A DNA stretch of 64,000 bases, taken from the NCBI GenBank assembly GCA_033439795.1, contig JAUTDP010000009.1, positions 1,612,001 to 1,676,000 of the forward strand, read 5' to 3'. The position numbers and the translations under genes are program-made. Shown piece by piece: positions 47,230-58,925 of this stretch (the stretch's first letter is position 1; every line of letters begins with the position of its first letter). This stretch comes from Sordaria brevicollis. Its lineage: Eukaryota > Ascomycota > Sordariomycetes > Sordariales > Sordariaceae. The notes below the pieces were generated by a model that searched no databases, was not told where the DNA came from, and saw nothing but the letters and a program-made list of their open reading frames with translations.

Positions 47230-48473
47230 ATGGCTCCCATCGCACAGGCTGTTACGGTATCTTTGAACGATTTGAAGAACGGTAAATTACCTTACCCGTT
47301 GTACTGGCACAAGCGCGCGTTACGTTACTACTTACAAGTCGCTCCATCTTTCAGCTGAGCATAGATGAAACACGTTTCCAAACCAAACAACTCTCCCACT
47401 AACATGCCATCCCGATAGGAACTGTCTCTCTTGAGGCACTCGAGGAGGCTTTCGGCCCTGACTCCCTGGGCATCCTGGTGGTTAAGGACGTTCCCGCTGA
47501 GTTTGCTGAGCTGCGGCATCGCTTGCTATCTTACTCCTCGTACCTTGGAAACCTTCCCAAGGAAGAGCTTGATCGCCTCGAGAATGAGAAGGCCAAGTAT
47601 CTCACCGGCTGGTCGCTCGGCAAGGAGACCTTGAAGAATGGCCAAGTCGACAACCTGAAGGGTTCCTACTATGCCAACTGCGCCTTCTACGTCGACCCTA
47701 AGCTGTCCTGCGCCAAGCCGACTGAGGAATTCAACCCCGACAACTTCCCCGAGTACCTGTCACCCAACATGTGGCCCGCGGAGAGCACCCTGCCTGGATT
47801 CAAACCTACCTTTGAGGATCTCTGCCGTCTGATCATCGACGTCGCTGTCCTCGTCGCGCGCGCCTGCGATAGGTTCGCCGAGAAGCAAATCGCTGGTTAC
47901 CCTGCTGGCTACCTAGAGGGTGTCGTCAAGACCTCGACCACCACCAAGGCCCGTCTCCTGCATTACTTCCCCGAGGAGGCCAAGGCCGGTGGAAAGAAGG
48001 CGGAGGAGGAGCAAGAGGGTGACGAGGACGACTGGTGCGCTACCCATCTCGACCACGGCTGTCTCACCGGCCTGACCTCGGCCATGTTCGTCGACGAGGC
48101 CGCCTCGCCCCCAGTCGTCAACCCTTCGGCGGACGGCAAGCTACCCCCTCTGGCTGAGCTCCCTACTTCTCCGGACCCCAAGGCTGGTCTCTACATCAAG
48201 TCCCGCACGGGCCAGACCGTGCAGGTCAAGATTCCCCGCGACTGCATCGCCTTTCAGACGGGCGAGGCTCTGGAGCGCATCACTGGTGGCAAGTTCAAGG
48301 CGGTACCACACTTTGTGCGCGGTGCGCGGGCAGAGATGAGCGCGGGCAGGATTGCGCGCAACACGCTGGCCGTGTTCACTCAGCCGAACTTGGGCGATGA
48401 GGTCGATATGGAGCAGCACATTACCTTTGGAGAGTTTGCGAGGGGCATCGTTGCTAAGAACACCGTTTCTTGA
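47230..48473 (+). CDS. 2-oxoglutarate/Fe(II) oxygenase-like protein
   Basis: Two exons, 47230-47281 and 47419-48473, joined by a 137-bp intron (368 aa). The fold resembles isopenicillin N synthase/clavaminate synthase-like oxygenases. Putative iron ligands are His and Asp in THLDHG (about 227 and 229) and a distal His in AVPHFVRG (about 315); RNTLAVFTQ (about 331) occupies the place of the 2-oxoglutarate-binding R-x-S motif with Thr instead of Ser. An acidic linker (about 205-220) precedes the HxD. No biosynthetic cluster surrounds it, so a primary or unknown role is likelier than antibiotic synthesis. Substrate unknown; confidence is in the fold, less in activity. Confidence 0.82.
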
Positions 48474-49343
48474 GGAGGAAAGAGCTGACCTTTTGGGATA
48501 TTGAAGAAGGAGTTTAGGGTTAGAAAATGTTTTCATAGCTGAAAAAGTGCATTTTTGGGTCGCATATTTGTTTCTTATTCTTGGGTGAAGAATTTCTTGG
48601 AGCTCATCGTTGTGTTTACACCCCCTGTTGGTGTCCCCTGATTGTTCTTTTCGCGACCCCTGTCAATGGAAGAGTCAAAGAATTCTTGGCATTGATTCGT
48701 TCATGTCAAGTTCGTACGTGAGACGCGCGACGGCGTCATGGCAGGCGCCGTCCAGTGGTTTTAGCGCGAGTTCCCGAAGCTCCAGTGGCATTGATTGAAC
48801 CTGCATGTGCCAATGCCGGGCCATCCAGGTACTCGCCAGGGCCGGCAACCCGGACCAAGCGGACGCAAACCCCTGAACGATAGGACCGAAAAGACGGGAC
48901 CCTCTTCTCATCCCGTCCGCCAAAAAGTCAACTTTACCTCCGTGACCTCCGACATGGCACTTGCCGTTGTTCCGTGTTTAGGCCGATGATGATTGGAAGG
49001 AAGGACCAACCCGTTGATGGACTCTCCGATCCGTTAAATAGACCCCATCGTTCCTTCCTTCTCCGAAGCCGAAACGGTCCCTTGTCTTCCACCTGCCCTC
49101 TGTTAGTGTTGGCCTGTCCGCTTTCCTTTTCTAGCTCAACCTCTGTCCTACCGCCCCATCATCGCCTCCACTGACTCGCTCGGATCGGATCAATTGGCGC
49201 AGTTCATCCTCTTGGATCTGGGTCTCTTTTTTCTTTTCTTCCACTTTTCTTCCATCCCATAGTCGACTAATCCCCCGCCAACCTTTCATCCCATCGCGAA
49301 ATCAAGTTGTGTTGGTACGGACCACAGCCCACGTTTCGGCACA
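48474..49343. other. intergenic, no gene recognised
   Basis: 870 bp: 3' flank of the oxygenase gene, then C/T-rich leader-like sequence from about 49060 to the next start codon. Confidence 0.45.
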
Positions 49344-50424
49344 ATGTTCGCGACCTTTCCTACCCTCTCCGCCGCCACATGGCTCTTGCTCTTGGGCTCG
49401 AGTTCGGCCATGCCGGCGGGCGTCTTTGAGAGCGAGTCCTCCATCACCGCCTCCTCCACGGCCACCGCCGCTGGGCCAGATATTACCGCCCTCACGGCAG
49501 TCTGGACTACCGTCAACGACAGGGGCAGACCCATAACCGTTACTCCCGTTCTCACCACCATCGACGGTACACCGACCGTGATCTCCGCTGCGCCAGTCCC
49601 GACAGCCGACGCCGACGACATTATCCTCGACGACGAAGAACAACCACCGTTCAAGAAGCCCGGTAGCGGCGCGTTTGAGCAGTGCCACAACATCGATGGG
49701 CCTTATGCGCCTTTCTGCGAGCCTTCCCATGCGCAGAACATCTCTATCAACACTGATCAGCACAGTACGTGATTTCGTTCCTTGTGCTTGCCTATAGCAT
49801 TTCAACGTCGGATGAAAAACTGACAATTCTACCCTAACAGTTACCTGGGACCCCGAGTACTTTGGACATAACACCTCTGTCAAGATCGTCGCGTTCTACG
49901 ATCTGCAGGGCACTGACCAGGCCTTTACTACCGACTATATGTCCTCCGGCTGGGGCTACTACGAATGGAAGGTGAAGAAGAACCTGTTCTCTCCCAAGGC
50001 CTACAAGAAGCAGCAGGCGGTCAACGTCACTCTTGGTTTTGGCGTCAAGAACCACAACGATCACCGCGTCCACTTCATTCGCGGTCCTACTGTTACCATC
50101 ACCCGCACCCGTCGCTTCCACCAGCACAAGAACGAGCTGCCCGATGGCGCCGCCCTTTACATTGGTATTCCCGCCATGGTCGGCTTTGTCCTGCTCGTAT
50201 CGTGCGGTACCTGCCTGATGAACAGGAAGCTCAGACGCATTGGTGTCGGTAGCGTCATGGGCCGCGGCACGCGCTACAACCTCCTTGGAAAGAGCAAGAA
50301 GAAGGGCCTTTTTGGAAAAAAGAACAAGGATGAAGACATCAGGCTCATGGGCCGTGACGAGTTTGAGGTCGACGATCGGGATTATAGGCAAACCCCTGAC
50401 ATGGAGGACCGCTGGAGCCGGTAA
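49344..50424 (+). CDS. Psg1/YKL077W-like single-pass membrane protein
   Basis: Two exons, 49344-49764 and 49841-50424 (334 aa). A signal peptide is visible at residues 1-22 (TWLLLLGSSSAMPAG). A Ser/Thr-rich lumenal part follows with CHNIDGPYAPFCEPS and then ITWDPEYF after the intron. One transmembrane helix lies at about 246-268 (LYIGIPAMVGFVLLVSCGTC), followed by a basic, Gly-rich cytosolic tail ending MEDRWSR. The arrangement and the PFC-P / TWDP-YF motifs match the fungal family of yeast Psg1, a Golgi protein needed for stability of the plasma-membrane proton pump Pma1. Family assignment is from remembered motifs, so function is moderately sure. Confidence 0.78.
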
Positions 50425-52032
50425 AGGGATGGCGGAGATTTTCTGGGATAACAAAAGCAGTTGACCGTTAAGGTAACGCTCAACCCGGGCTCGTTAGGAT
50501 GGTGCAACGATTGCTGGCAGACACCATCCTGTGTCTAGTCTCAGTTGCGCTTCCCTAAGGAAGCCCATGAGGTACCATCGACGTCCTCTGGGGGGCCTCT
50601 ACGATCATGGATGTCTCCCAAGCAAGTTTATCCATGCTTGAACAGGACCTATACCGCGACGAAGCACTTCCTCAAAGGCAGGTGTGCGCCTCACGATGGG
50701 CACTCTTGGATACGCCCTGCCTATTGACGGATACGTTTGGAGATGAGTAATGAAGAGGCGGCACGAATCAAGCCGAACAAACACAGGATCATGCCAGACC
50801 AGGTATGAGACCGCTAACGTTGAATAATGCGATACGTAATGCTTTTGGGTATGAGTGGACATAGAGTCTAGAGAGTATGAGGTGGGAAAGGCAAAAAGGA
50901 AGACCTTTATTCACGACACAAAACTGTAAATACTTAATATTGAATATGACAACCAAAATGTCCATGACCAGACCGATGGCTGTTTGAGGGAATACCGAAG
51001 AAGTCCATCGAGTGATTTGATTCGAGCAAAGCGCGCGAAACATGGGTTTTCCCTTCTTGTTTGGATACGTCGTTTTCCATTCTCAGTACCTCTTTAATCT
51101 CCGAATTCACCTTGGAACTGCCAAAGCCTCAACAGAGTAGGACGCCCCCTTTTATGCCCCTCGTGAGTAATTGGCCACTTCACCCTAAACCCACCGATGG
51201 ACAATTACAACCTATCTGGTGTACTGGAAACCAGCGAACCGGGCCACGGGTAACCACCCGTAAGTTACACTATGGGATGAGAACATAGTATCGAACCATG
51301 GCAGACACTCTGTAGCAACAAGTACACGGTAGCCGGCATACTTGTTCACGGCGACCTTTCACCCGAGAGTGTCACAAGCCGTCCTGGCATAACGGTGCGT
51401 AGGATCACGTCTGAGGGAACTTGGGTGTAGATTTCACTATCATTTGGTCCTGTCAAATCCTTTCTCAAACTCGAACGCTAGAGTATTGCTTTGAAATTCA
51501 GCTATATTCCTCACTGGTGATACCAACGGACTGGCTGTCAAGAGTGAGCCCGTCTCGGTGATAATTCCAAACCCAGAGCGGAGTTGTGACGGTCATTCCT
51601 CCAGCTTATGGAAGACCGGTTCTTACACTGCCTCTTTCATCACTGTCTCTCATTCCCACCCTTCCCTTCACCAGTTGACAATCTGATCACACTAGGTCCG
51701 GCCACTTAGACTGGCGGGTTTCATTCGCAAGAAGTTACCCATCAGGGCCCATGGCCAGTTCAGGAAAGTGCGACCGAGGCTCACTCGTGAGCCATGTGCG
51801 CGTTTTCAACAAACGCAACTCACTCGAGGAAGCTGCGCCTGTTAGTCTTGTGCCATCTGACTTCGATTGAAACAACTCTTGAGCATGATTTTCCGTACAC
51901 AGATCTTGGGGACAAAAAGAAGCGTTTCAAGTTCTACCTATGACCTCCCTTCCTATACTACCTATTGTCGATCTTAATCACCTTCCCATCATCTCATACC
52001 TATGTGAATCACTTCGGACTTAGCCACCCGCT
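50425..52032. other. intergenic, no gene recognised
   Basis: 1.6 kb with short overlapping frames on both strands (for example 50605-50862 and 50789-51043) lacking domains. Pyrimidine-rich patches near 51630-51680 suggest the promoter/leader of the MFS gene. Confidence 0.45.
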
Positions 52033-54313
52033 ATGGAGGGATCGAAAAGTGAGGATATCTCCTTGGAGGCGTTGGGAAATAAAGCTTCCCCTCCCGACCT
52101 CACCCTCCAACCTCTTCCTATTTTAACAACCTTGCTCAGCTTTGACGGCGAAGCCAGCAATCCAGCTTTGGGAACCGTACTTTTATCAAGACAGAGAATA
52201 CAGAACGGAGGAGGAGCACCAAAGAAGCATCACGCTCGACGGTCTTCACGCTCAGTATCTTTTGAACCCCCGTCGCCAATATACGACGACGAACACCCAT
52301 ACCCGTTAACTGGACCTTCAAGGAGAGATCCGTTCCCACACCTGAACTCACCCACGTCGTCACTTGGCCGCCGAAACTCGAGTCCGAGACTTCAAATCAC
52401 GCCAATGGAAGAGCAAAGGTATCCGATGACGGAAAGCCTCAAGACCAGGCTCTCGGCGAGCCAACATGGCTCCGAGGATGTGCAACGCCATGTAGCGGAA
52501 TGCTCGCGGCGGACGTTTGAGCCCATGACACTCGATGAGAATCCGCCCGTAAACGGCGAGGGAGAGCCAACAACAACGGATTATGTCATAGGCGTGCGCC
52601 TTATGCTGCTCATGGCTGGTCTCATGTTAGCCATGTTTGTTTTTGCGCTTGATCGTACTATTATATCCCCGGTAGGCGCTGAGAGAAACTGATCGTGGGG
52701 CTGAACCATCAAAACCATTAGCTGACATCGTTTAAACAAACAGGCCGTGCCGTTTATCACCAAAGAATTTCACTCAACATCAGATATAGGCTGGTATGGC
52801 TCCGCATACATGCTCACATCTTGTGCTTTCCAGCCCGTCTTTGGACGCATTTACATGCTGTATTCAGTCAAGTGGGCGTATATGACCACCATGGTTCTGT
52901 TCGAACTCGGCTCCCTTCTTTGTGCACTGGCGCCGGACTCGACGACGCTGATTGTTGGGCGGGCCATTGCTGGTTTCGGCAGTGCTGGTATTCTCGTCGG
53001 AAGTTTCATGATTGTGAATACGGCAGTCCCACTACAGAAGCGTCCTATTTACACGGCCATAGTCGGTTTGATGTGAGGGCTCTCCGCGGATTGTCCTAAC
53101 TCGTCGTAAGCAATATGCTGACTGTAATTACCTTAGGTTTGGGGTCGGAGCCTCTGTCGGTCCTCTCCTAGGTGGTGTCTTTACGGACCTCTTGGTAAGT
53201 CACCCTTTGTCCCCTGTACAGAAGCGTTTCTAATCATCTGGATAGACGTGGCGGTGGTGCTTTTACATCAACTTGCCGATTGGCGCCGTAACCATTGTCT
53301 GCTTGAGTGTTTTCTTCAACCCCAAGAACAGAAATCCTACCGAGCGAACATTCCTGGCCAGGTTTAAGGACCTGGACATTGTGGGCAACGTTCTCATCCT
53401 AGGAGCCTTCGTCATGCTCTTCTTGGCACTTGAACATACGACTCGGGGGTTTTCGTGGAACCACCCACTCATAATCTGGCTGCTAGTTGGCTCTGGTATC
53501 ACCGCCATCATATTCATGATGTGGCAATGGGCCAAAGGTGAAGCAGCGTTGGTTCCTCCACGAATCCTCAAGCAGCGTACCGTGGCGGCGTCCTGCGTCG
53601 TGGCTTTCCTGATATACGCGGTCTTCATCACCATGACATTCTTCCTCCCTATTTGGTTCCAGGCCCTCAAGAACGACACCGCCATGCGCTCCGGTATACA
53701 CATGGTCCCGTTCTTCGTGACCCAAGCGGTCTTCTCACTGATTGCAGGAGTTGTTGTGTCAAAAGTCGGTTACCCAACTCCTCCAGCGGTAATCGGCTCC
53801 GCCATTGGTACCGTCGGCCTCGGTCTACTAACCTTGCTGAGACCCAACACAACGACAGCCCAATGGGTCGGCTATGAAATCCTGGTGGCCGCCGGCTTCG
53901 GCATCTCGATCCAGCAATGCTTCAATGCCATCCAGACGGTGCTCAGCAGGGAAGGAGACCTGGCGTTGGCAACGGCGGCCGTTACCGCTGCCCAATCGCT
54001 CGGAGGCGCCATCTTCGTATCGGTAGGGAACAGTGTCTTCCAGCACCAGCTGATGAAGGCAGCTGCGGACAACATGCTCCCGGGAGTCGACATCAAGAGG
54101 GTGATTGAGGCAGGTGCAACGGCCTTCCGTGACTTGATACCGGCGGAGCAGCTCCCGGCCATGATCCAGATTTACAACCAGGCGATCCGGACGGTGCTCA
54201 TCGTTCCTATTCCGCTGGGAGTGCTTGCAACGCTCATTGCGTGCTTCATCGAGTTTAAGTCTGTGAGGAAAGCCGTGAAGCCCAACGAAGAGCCGGGAAC
54301 AGGCAGCAATTGA
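52033..54313 (+). CDS. MFS multidrug transporter, 14-helix DHA2-like
   Basis: Four exons: 52033-52671, 52744-53072, 53137-53194, 53246-54313 (697 aa). The N-terminal 185 residues are hydrophilic and Ser/Pro-rich, longer than usual for the family. Helix 1 contains the ALDRTII motif, the fungal variant of DHA2 motif D1 (LDxTIV). Then come IGWYGSAYMLTSCAFQP, GRAIAGFGSAGI (motif C-like), the TWRWCFYINLPIG signature of 14-helix drug/H+ antiporters, and a hydrophobic C-terminal half ending in a short basic tail. Likely a plasma-membrane or vacuolar proton-driven exporter of drugs or metabolites. Splice phases agree. No biosynthetic genes flank it, so the substrate is unknown. Confidence 0.9.
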
Positions 54314-55920
54314 GTGCTCAGACCACGGGGGTTGGACGAGTGAGTGGATGAGGTCGGGAAGGTGAACATAATGGGGTTCGGGTCAAGGCGCAATGTGTTT
54401 CGTGGGGTGGTTCATTTGACAATAGTAGAGGGAATGATTAGGACCAGAGGAAGTGACCATATGTTATAGAGGTAGGGAAGAGGTTGACAAATAATGCAGC
54501 AATTCCAACATCTTATCTATGAGGACGCCAGCTTCATTTCCAAGACTCCGTTTGTACGGCTCTTGTTGCTTGGGTGGCGGCGACTCGCGAAGACACTCGG
54601 CAAGATCCAGAGGGATCTCAATCCAGACAGCTTGGGGACTGAGTCTGGAATTCCGAGCTGTCCATTATTATACCATGTTGAAGAAGATCGATGTTGAATG
54701 TGGTTGTGAATATCCATGTTTGTAAGGTGCCAAGGGGGGAGAAAGATGGGGCTCAAGGGGGACATAGTAAACAAATCAAACCGCCATAGGCGGCTATTAC
54801 GTGTAGCCACATATACCCTCGCGTACGCATAAGAGTGTTGTGGCTGGGTCCGGGGTTGCGGTGTTCCGCACCGGATGCGGACTAGTCGGCTAAGCGGTGT
54901 GTAAATACCCCTTAAGCGCTTGTTTATTTGAAATTAGGAGGGAATATGGGACGAGCGGAAGGTTTCTTCATAGCAAAATGCATGTACCGCGGCGGTTTTC
55001 TTGGCGTCTCTCGCGTCAACTTGTGAGAACTTCACGGTGAGATTGATACGTGTTGCATGTTTGCCGACTGATCTACTGTATGTTTTGGAATAGTTCACGT
55101 TCCAGGTGCGGGCTGTCAACGCAGGATTGAACATTTTCCCTTTGCATCTACGTAAACGCAACTGGCAAACCTTTTAAACCTACAGAACCCGCACAGTAAC
55201 GCCTGACCTGGAATATAAATTATTTAAAAATTCACGCTTTGAATTAGAGGAGTATAAGACCTCCCATCTCTTCTGTCTTTCTCCTACCCAAACACCTCCC
55301 TTGCCTTTGTCGATGCAATCAACAACAACCACCCACAAAGACCCGGTGCCGTCGTTTCAGTAGGTAGGCGCATGCTTGTTTAGATATCGGACAAGTGATA
55401 TCATCGTTGCACACGCTGGAAGAAGACAAATTCTCTTGTGTTGCCGCGGTTTCGAACTGCCTGTTTCGTCCATTACACGATCGCTGATTGACGGTCTCGG
55501 CCTGTCATTCAACCCCTGTGGTCTTTTTGTCGACCCACTTTGTTTGGGAGTGGGAAAGGCCAGGCCAGTGGGGCTCTTTCTTTCAAAGCTCCACTAACAT
55601 TTCTCCAACGACTGCAATGCTCACCTTGCGACTGCCGTGTTCTACCTGCTCGTCATTACTTTTCCCGAATACCTTACGAAACACCCGCACCAATTCCCAC
55701 AATCTTCATCCGCCGATATCCTCCAGGACGAGCAGCTCACCCGCCCTCGCTAATCTCGAGAGCTCCAACAATCAATCTTTCTGACCTCACAGCAGAGAGA
55801 GAGAGAATTCCGCATACCGAATCGACGCCGCCGCCGATCACCCGACGCGAAACGCTTTGTCGCTTGCGCATAATCACATACGACTCTAAGCCAGACGTAT
55901 TTTCAACACCAACTCACACC
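54314..55920. other. intergenic / long leader of TFIIS gene
   Basis: 1.6 kb. An AT stretch (AATATAAATTATTTAAA) near 55210 could be a core promoter for the TFIIS gene. From 55260 the sequence is C/T-rich and leader-like. No gene recognised. Confidence 0.45.
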
Positions 55921-56992
55921 ATGGATGACAAGGAACTTGCCCAGCGCATCAGGGCGCTCTCCAAAGCCGTCAGCAGCGAGCCCGCGGAGACGGTCCTCAA
56001 GCTTTTGGAGGAATTGAAGAGGGACGCAAAGCCGACCGAGGAACAACTTCGCGTGAGTCTTGCTTCTTTTTTCACCTTCACCGGCGCTGTACGAGCGATC
56101 TGAGCGGGATTGGGATACGAGCTCTAACACATTTCCTGTTTTACTTGCTCTAGTCTACAAAGGCAGGTGTGACAGTCGGAAAGCTGCGCGCCAACCCCAA
56201 CAAGGACATCGCTCGCATGGCCACCGAAATCGTCGGCAAGTGGAGGAAGTTGGTCGAGGCGGCCAAGGAAGCAAAGAGGAAGAGCCAGGCCGCCGCTGCG
56301 GCCTCCTCTGGTGTCAGCTCCCCAGCACCCAAGGCGTCCCCGGCGCCCGCATCGTCCGCCTACAGCAAGCCATACGAGGGCGACACCGAGAAGCGCCACT
56401 TCAAGACGGACAAGATCGACATCAACCGAACCTCGAGCCAGACGCGCAACAACACCATCGGCGTTCTCTACAACGGCCTCGCCTACCGAAGAACCGAGTC
56501 AATCGAGGAAGTCGTCAAGCGCGCCGTCGAGGTCGAAAATGCCCTTTTCAAGGCCTGCAAGGGCGAGAACCAGGAGTACCGCAGCAAGGCCCGCACCCTC
56601 TTTACCAGTCTGAAGCGCAAGGACAACGCTGCGTTGGGGCGACGAGTCATGTCGGGCGAGCTTCCCGTTGACCGTCTTGTGGTTTTGTCGGACAAGGAGC
56701 TGGCCTCGGAGGAGCAGCGTGCCAGGGACGAGGAGCTCGAGAAGGAAAACATGAAGAAGGCCCAGGTGCCCATGGCGGAGAAGTCCATCAGTGATGCTCT
56801 CAAGTGCGGAAAGTGCGGACAGAGGAAGGTGTCCTACAGCCAGGCGCAAACACGGTCGGCTGATGAACCTATGACGACCTTCTGCGAGTGTACGGTTTGC
56901 GGAAACCGGTGGAAGGTATGACTGCCAGTTGACAAAGAATATATAACTGAAGTGAAGTTTGATGCTAACTATTGCTTGTTTAGTTCTCTTAA
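55921..56992 (+). CDS. DST1: transcription elongation factor TFIIS
   Basis: Three exons: 55921-56052, 56154-56915 and a nine-base last exon 56984-56992 (300 aa). TFIIS rescues backtracked RNA polymerase II by stimulating transcript cleavage. The N-terminal LW domain covers about 1-80 (VGKLRANPNKDIARMA, then IVGKWRKLV), an Ala/Ser/Pro linker follows, the central domain spans about 135-245 (RNNTIGVLYNGLA and RSKARTLFTSLKRKDN), and the C-terminal zinc ribbon starts at about 261 (KCGKCGQRKVSYSQAQTRSADEPMTTF). The acidic DE pair of the catalytic hairpin is present. The expected ending CGNRWKFS is formed only when the last intron is removed; reading through gives WKV and a stop. Confidence 0.95.
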
Positions 56993-57554
56993 GTGGCGGG
57001 ACAGGATGAGCTCGCTCATTTCTATTGTGTGGGCATGTTCTGCATTTATGGTCATTAATGATCTATGACAAAGCCCGCAACTTGAACGTGAGCCGGCTTG
57101 AGGACGGAATTGAGAGTGTCTGGAGGATATTCCTCGTGTAGACAACGACGTCGGAGGGAAGGTCAGAAAACCAAAGTTACTCGAGGACGGAAGGCTCTGT
57201 ACCTGCGGCAACATTTTAAAACATCGGAGTATGGATCATTTAAGTTTTTTTTTTCTTTAATATACCCAGCGAAGAGGTGAGCAATGAATAGCTATCTACT
57301 TCATGACTTGGGAGGAGACAGATAGCGGAACAGGTAACTACCTACTCAGGGCCTCGCAGCATTGCTATCTATAGTAATATAACGGCTCAAAGTCGTATAG
57401 CTCTTTGAGACGCAACAAGTTTCATACGTAGCTCGAGTTTCTGGATCATATACCTTCGCAGAACACAGCACATATTTGCAGGATGGCAAGGGAAAACCAG
57501 ACGGACCTCAGTCTTCATGCAATGGTTTTACGTTGTTCAGCCCAGTCTCAATTC
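56993..57554. other. convergent 3' region of TFIIS and cysteine synthase genes
   Basis: 562 bp between stop codons; no gene recognised. Confidence 0.45.
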
Positions 57555-58925
57555 CTACCTCTTCAATTCCTCAAGCCCCAGCTCCGCAAAAAGATCCTCC
57601 GCCTGCGCCTGGGTATCATTCTCCAGCCCCATCTCGCCAATCTGCTTCCAGAACTTGCTCAGATGCCTATTTCCCGAGTCGCACAAGAGCGTCACCACCC
57701 TGCTGCCCTTGGGCAACTTCATGGCCGTCACCACCGCCGCCACGCAGTTGACAGCCGTGCTGCTTCCGCAGAAAATGCCGTCGTGCTCCACCAGCCACCG
57801 GGCCATCCGGCAAGCCTGCTCGTCCGTCACCCGCACCGCATCGTCAATCAGCACCCGTCCAGACTCAAAGTTCTCCGTGATGCGGTTGATGCCGATGCCC
57901 TCCACGATCGTGTCCACCTGCTGCCGGCGGCGCGTGCCCTCCCTTTCCGTCGACGAGTACATTACGCCATGACGGATCTTGTTATACAATCCGCTGCCCT
58001 GCGGGTCCGCCAGCACCACGCGCACGTCCGTCAGGTTCTTTTCCTCCTTTAGGTACTTGGCCACGCCAGCAATGGTACCGCCCGTTCCAGCGCCGGCCAC
58101 AAAGGCGTCCAGCTGCCCGCCCGTCTGGCGGTAGATTTCGGGTCCCGTGGTCTTGACGTGCGCCTGGAAGTTGGCCGTGCTCTCAAACTGGTCGGCGAAA
58201 AACCCGACGCTGCCGTCCGCGTGCGTCGCCTCGTGTTCCTTCGCCCGCCTGCGCGCCAGGTTGACAAAGTGGTCCGGCGACGTGATGGGCGCCGGCTTGA
58301 CCCGCTCGACGGTGGCGCCCAGGTGGTGCAGCAGCTGCGACTTCTCGATCGCCATGTCGTTGGGCATGCAGATGTGGCACTTGTACCCCTTTGCGCGCGC
58401 CAGCGTCGCCAGCGAGATGCCCGTGCTGCCGACCGTCCCTTCGTAGATGGTGTCGCCGCGCCCCGGCACGAGCAAACCCCGTTCCTCGGCGTCCTGGATC
58501 ATGTTGAGCGCCACTCGATCTTTGGGGCTGCCTCCGGCGCCGTTTAGGAGCTCGGCTTTGGCGAGGATGATGCACCCCGTTGCTTCCGAGAGGCTGCGGA
58601 TGTGCACCAGGGGGGTGTTGCCGATGCAGCCCTCGATTCCTTCCACCCAGTCGAAGCTGCTGTTGATGTTGCTCGTCACTTCCTCGTGGTCTTCTAGACG
58701 CACGGGGCCAAAGATGAGACTCTCGCGGTGGACGCGGTTGGCCGTGGGCACCACGACGCCGAAGTCGCCATTGGATTGGCTGATGTTGCGGTTTCTTCGT
58801 CGTTGGTACCGGTTCTCAAGCTCGGGGTAACAGTCCTTGAAGCCGAGGGTGACGAGGATGCCCGCGGCAAAGGCGGCCGTTAGAGCTACCGTGCCGTAGA
58901 CACGGGGATGGTCGCTTATTGACAT
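57555..58925 (-). CDS. membrane-anchored cysteine synthase-like enzyme (yeast YGR012W/Mcy1 type)
   Basis: Single exon, 456 aa. PLP-dependent beta-substitution family that makes cysteine from O-acetylserine and sulfide. An N-terminal hydrophobic segment (VALTAAFAAGILVTLGF, about residues 12-29) predicts a membrane anchor, as in the yeast outer-mitochondrial-membrane homologue. The catalytic core begins with IGNTPLVHI; the PLP lysine lies in GGSPKDRVAL near residue 134; the phosphate-binding loop is GTVGSTGISLA, followed by AGAGTGGTIAGVAKYLKE and CGSSTAVN. About 70 residues longer than bacterial CysK, because of the N-terminal anchor and a linker. Whether it works in cysteine synthesis or another sulfur reaction in this fungus cannot be told. 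Confidence 0.9.
   Translation of the reverse strand: MSISDHPRVYGTVALTAAFAAGILVTLGFKDCYPELENRYQRRRNRNISQSNGDFGVVVPTANRVHRESLIFGPVRLEDHEEVTSNINSSFDWVEGIEGCIGNTPLVHIRSLSEATGCIILAKAELLNGAGGSPKDRVALNMIQDAEERGLLVPGRGDTIYEGTVGSTGISLATLARAKGYKCHICMPNDMAIEKSQLLHHLGATVERVKPAPITSPDHFVNLARRRAKEHEATHADGSVGFFADQFESTANFQAHVKTTGPEIYRQTGGQLDAFVAGAGTGGTIAGVAKYLKEEKNLTDVRVVLADPQGSGLYNKIRHGVMYSSTEREGTRRRQQVDTIVEGIGINRITENFESGRVLIDDAVRVTDEQACRMARWLVEHDGIFCGSSTAVNCVAAVVTAMKLPKGSRVVTLLCDSGNRHLSKFWKQIGEMGLENDTQAQAEDLFAELGLEELKR

Noticed and set aside
47230..48473. Beta-lactam biosynthesis gene (isopenicillin N synthase)
   Set aside because: Only the general oxygenase fold is shared; the R-x-S motif is altered and no synthetase or acyltransferase genes are nearby.
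52033..54313. MFS transporter as part of a secondary-metabolite cluster
   Set aside because: Flanked by housekeeping genes (Psg1-like, TFIIS) with no synthase or pathway regulator.
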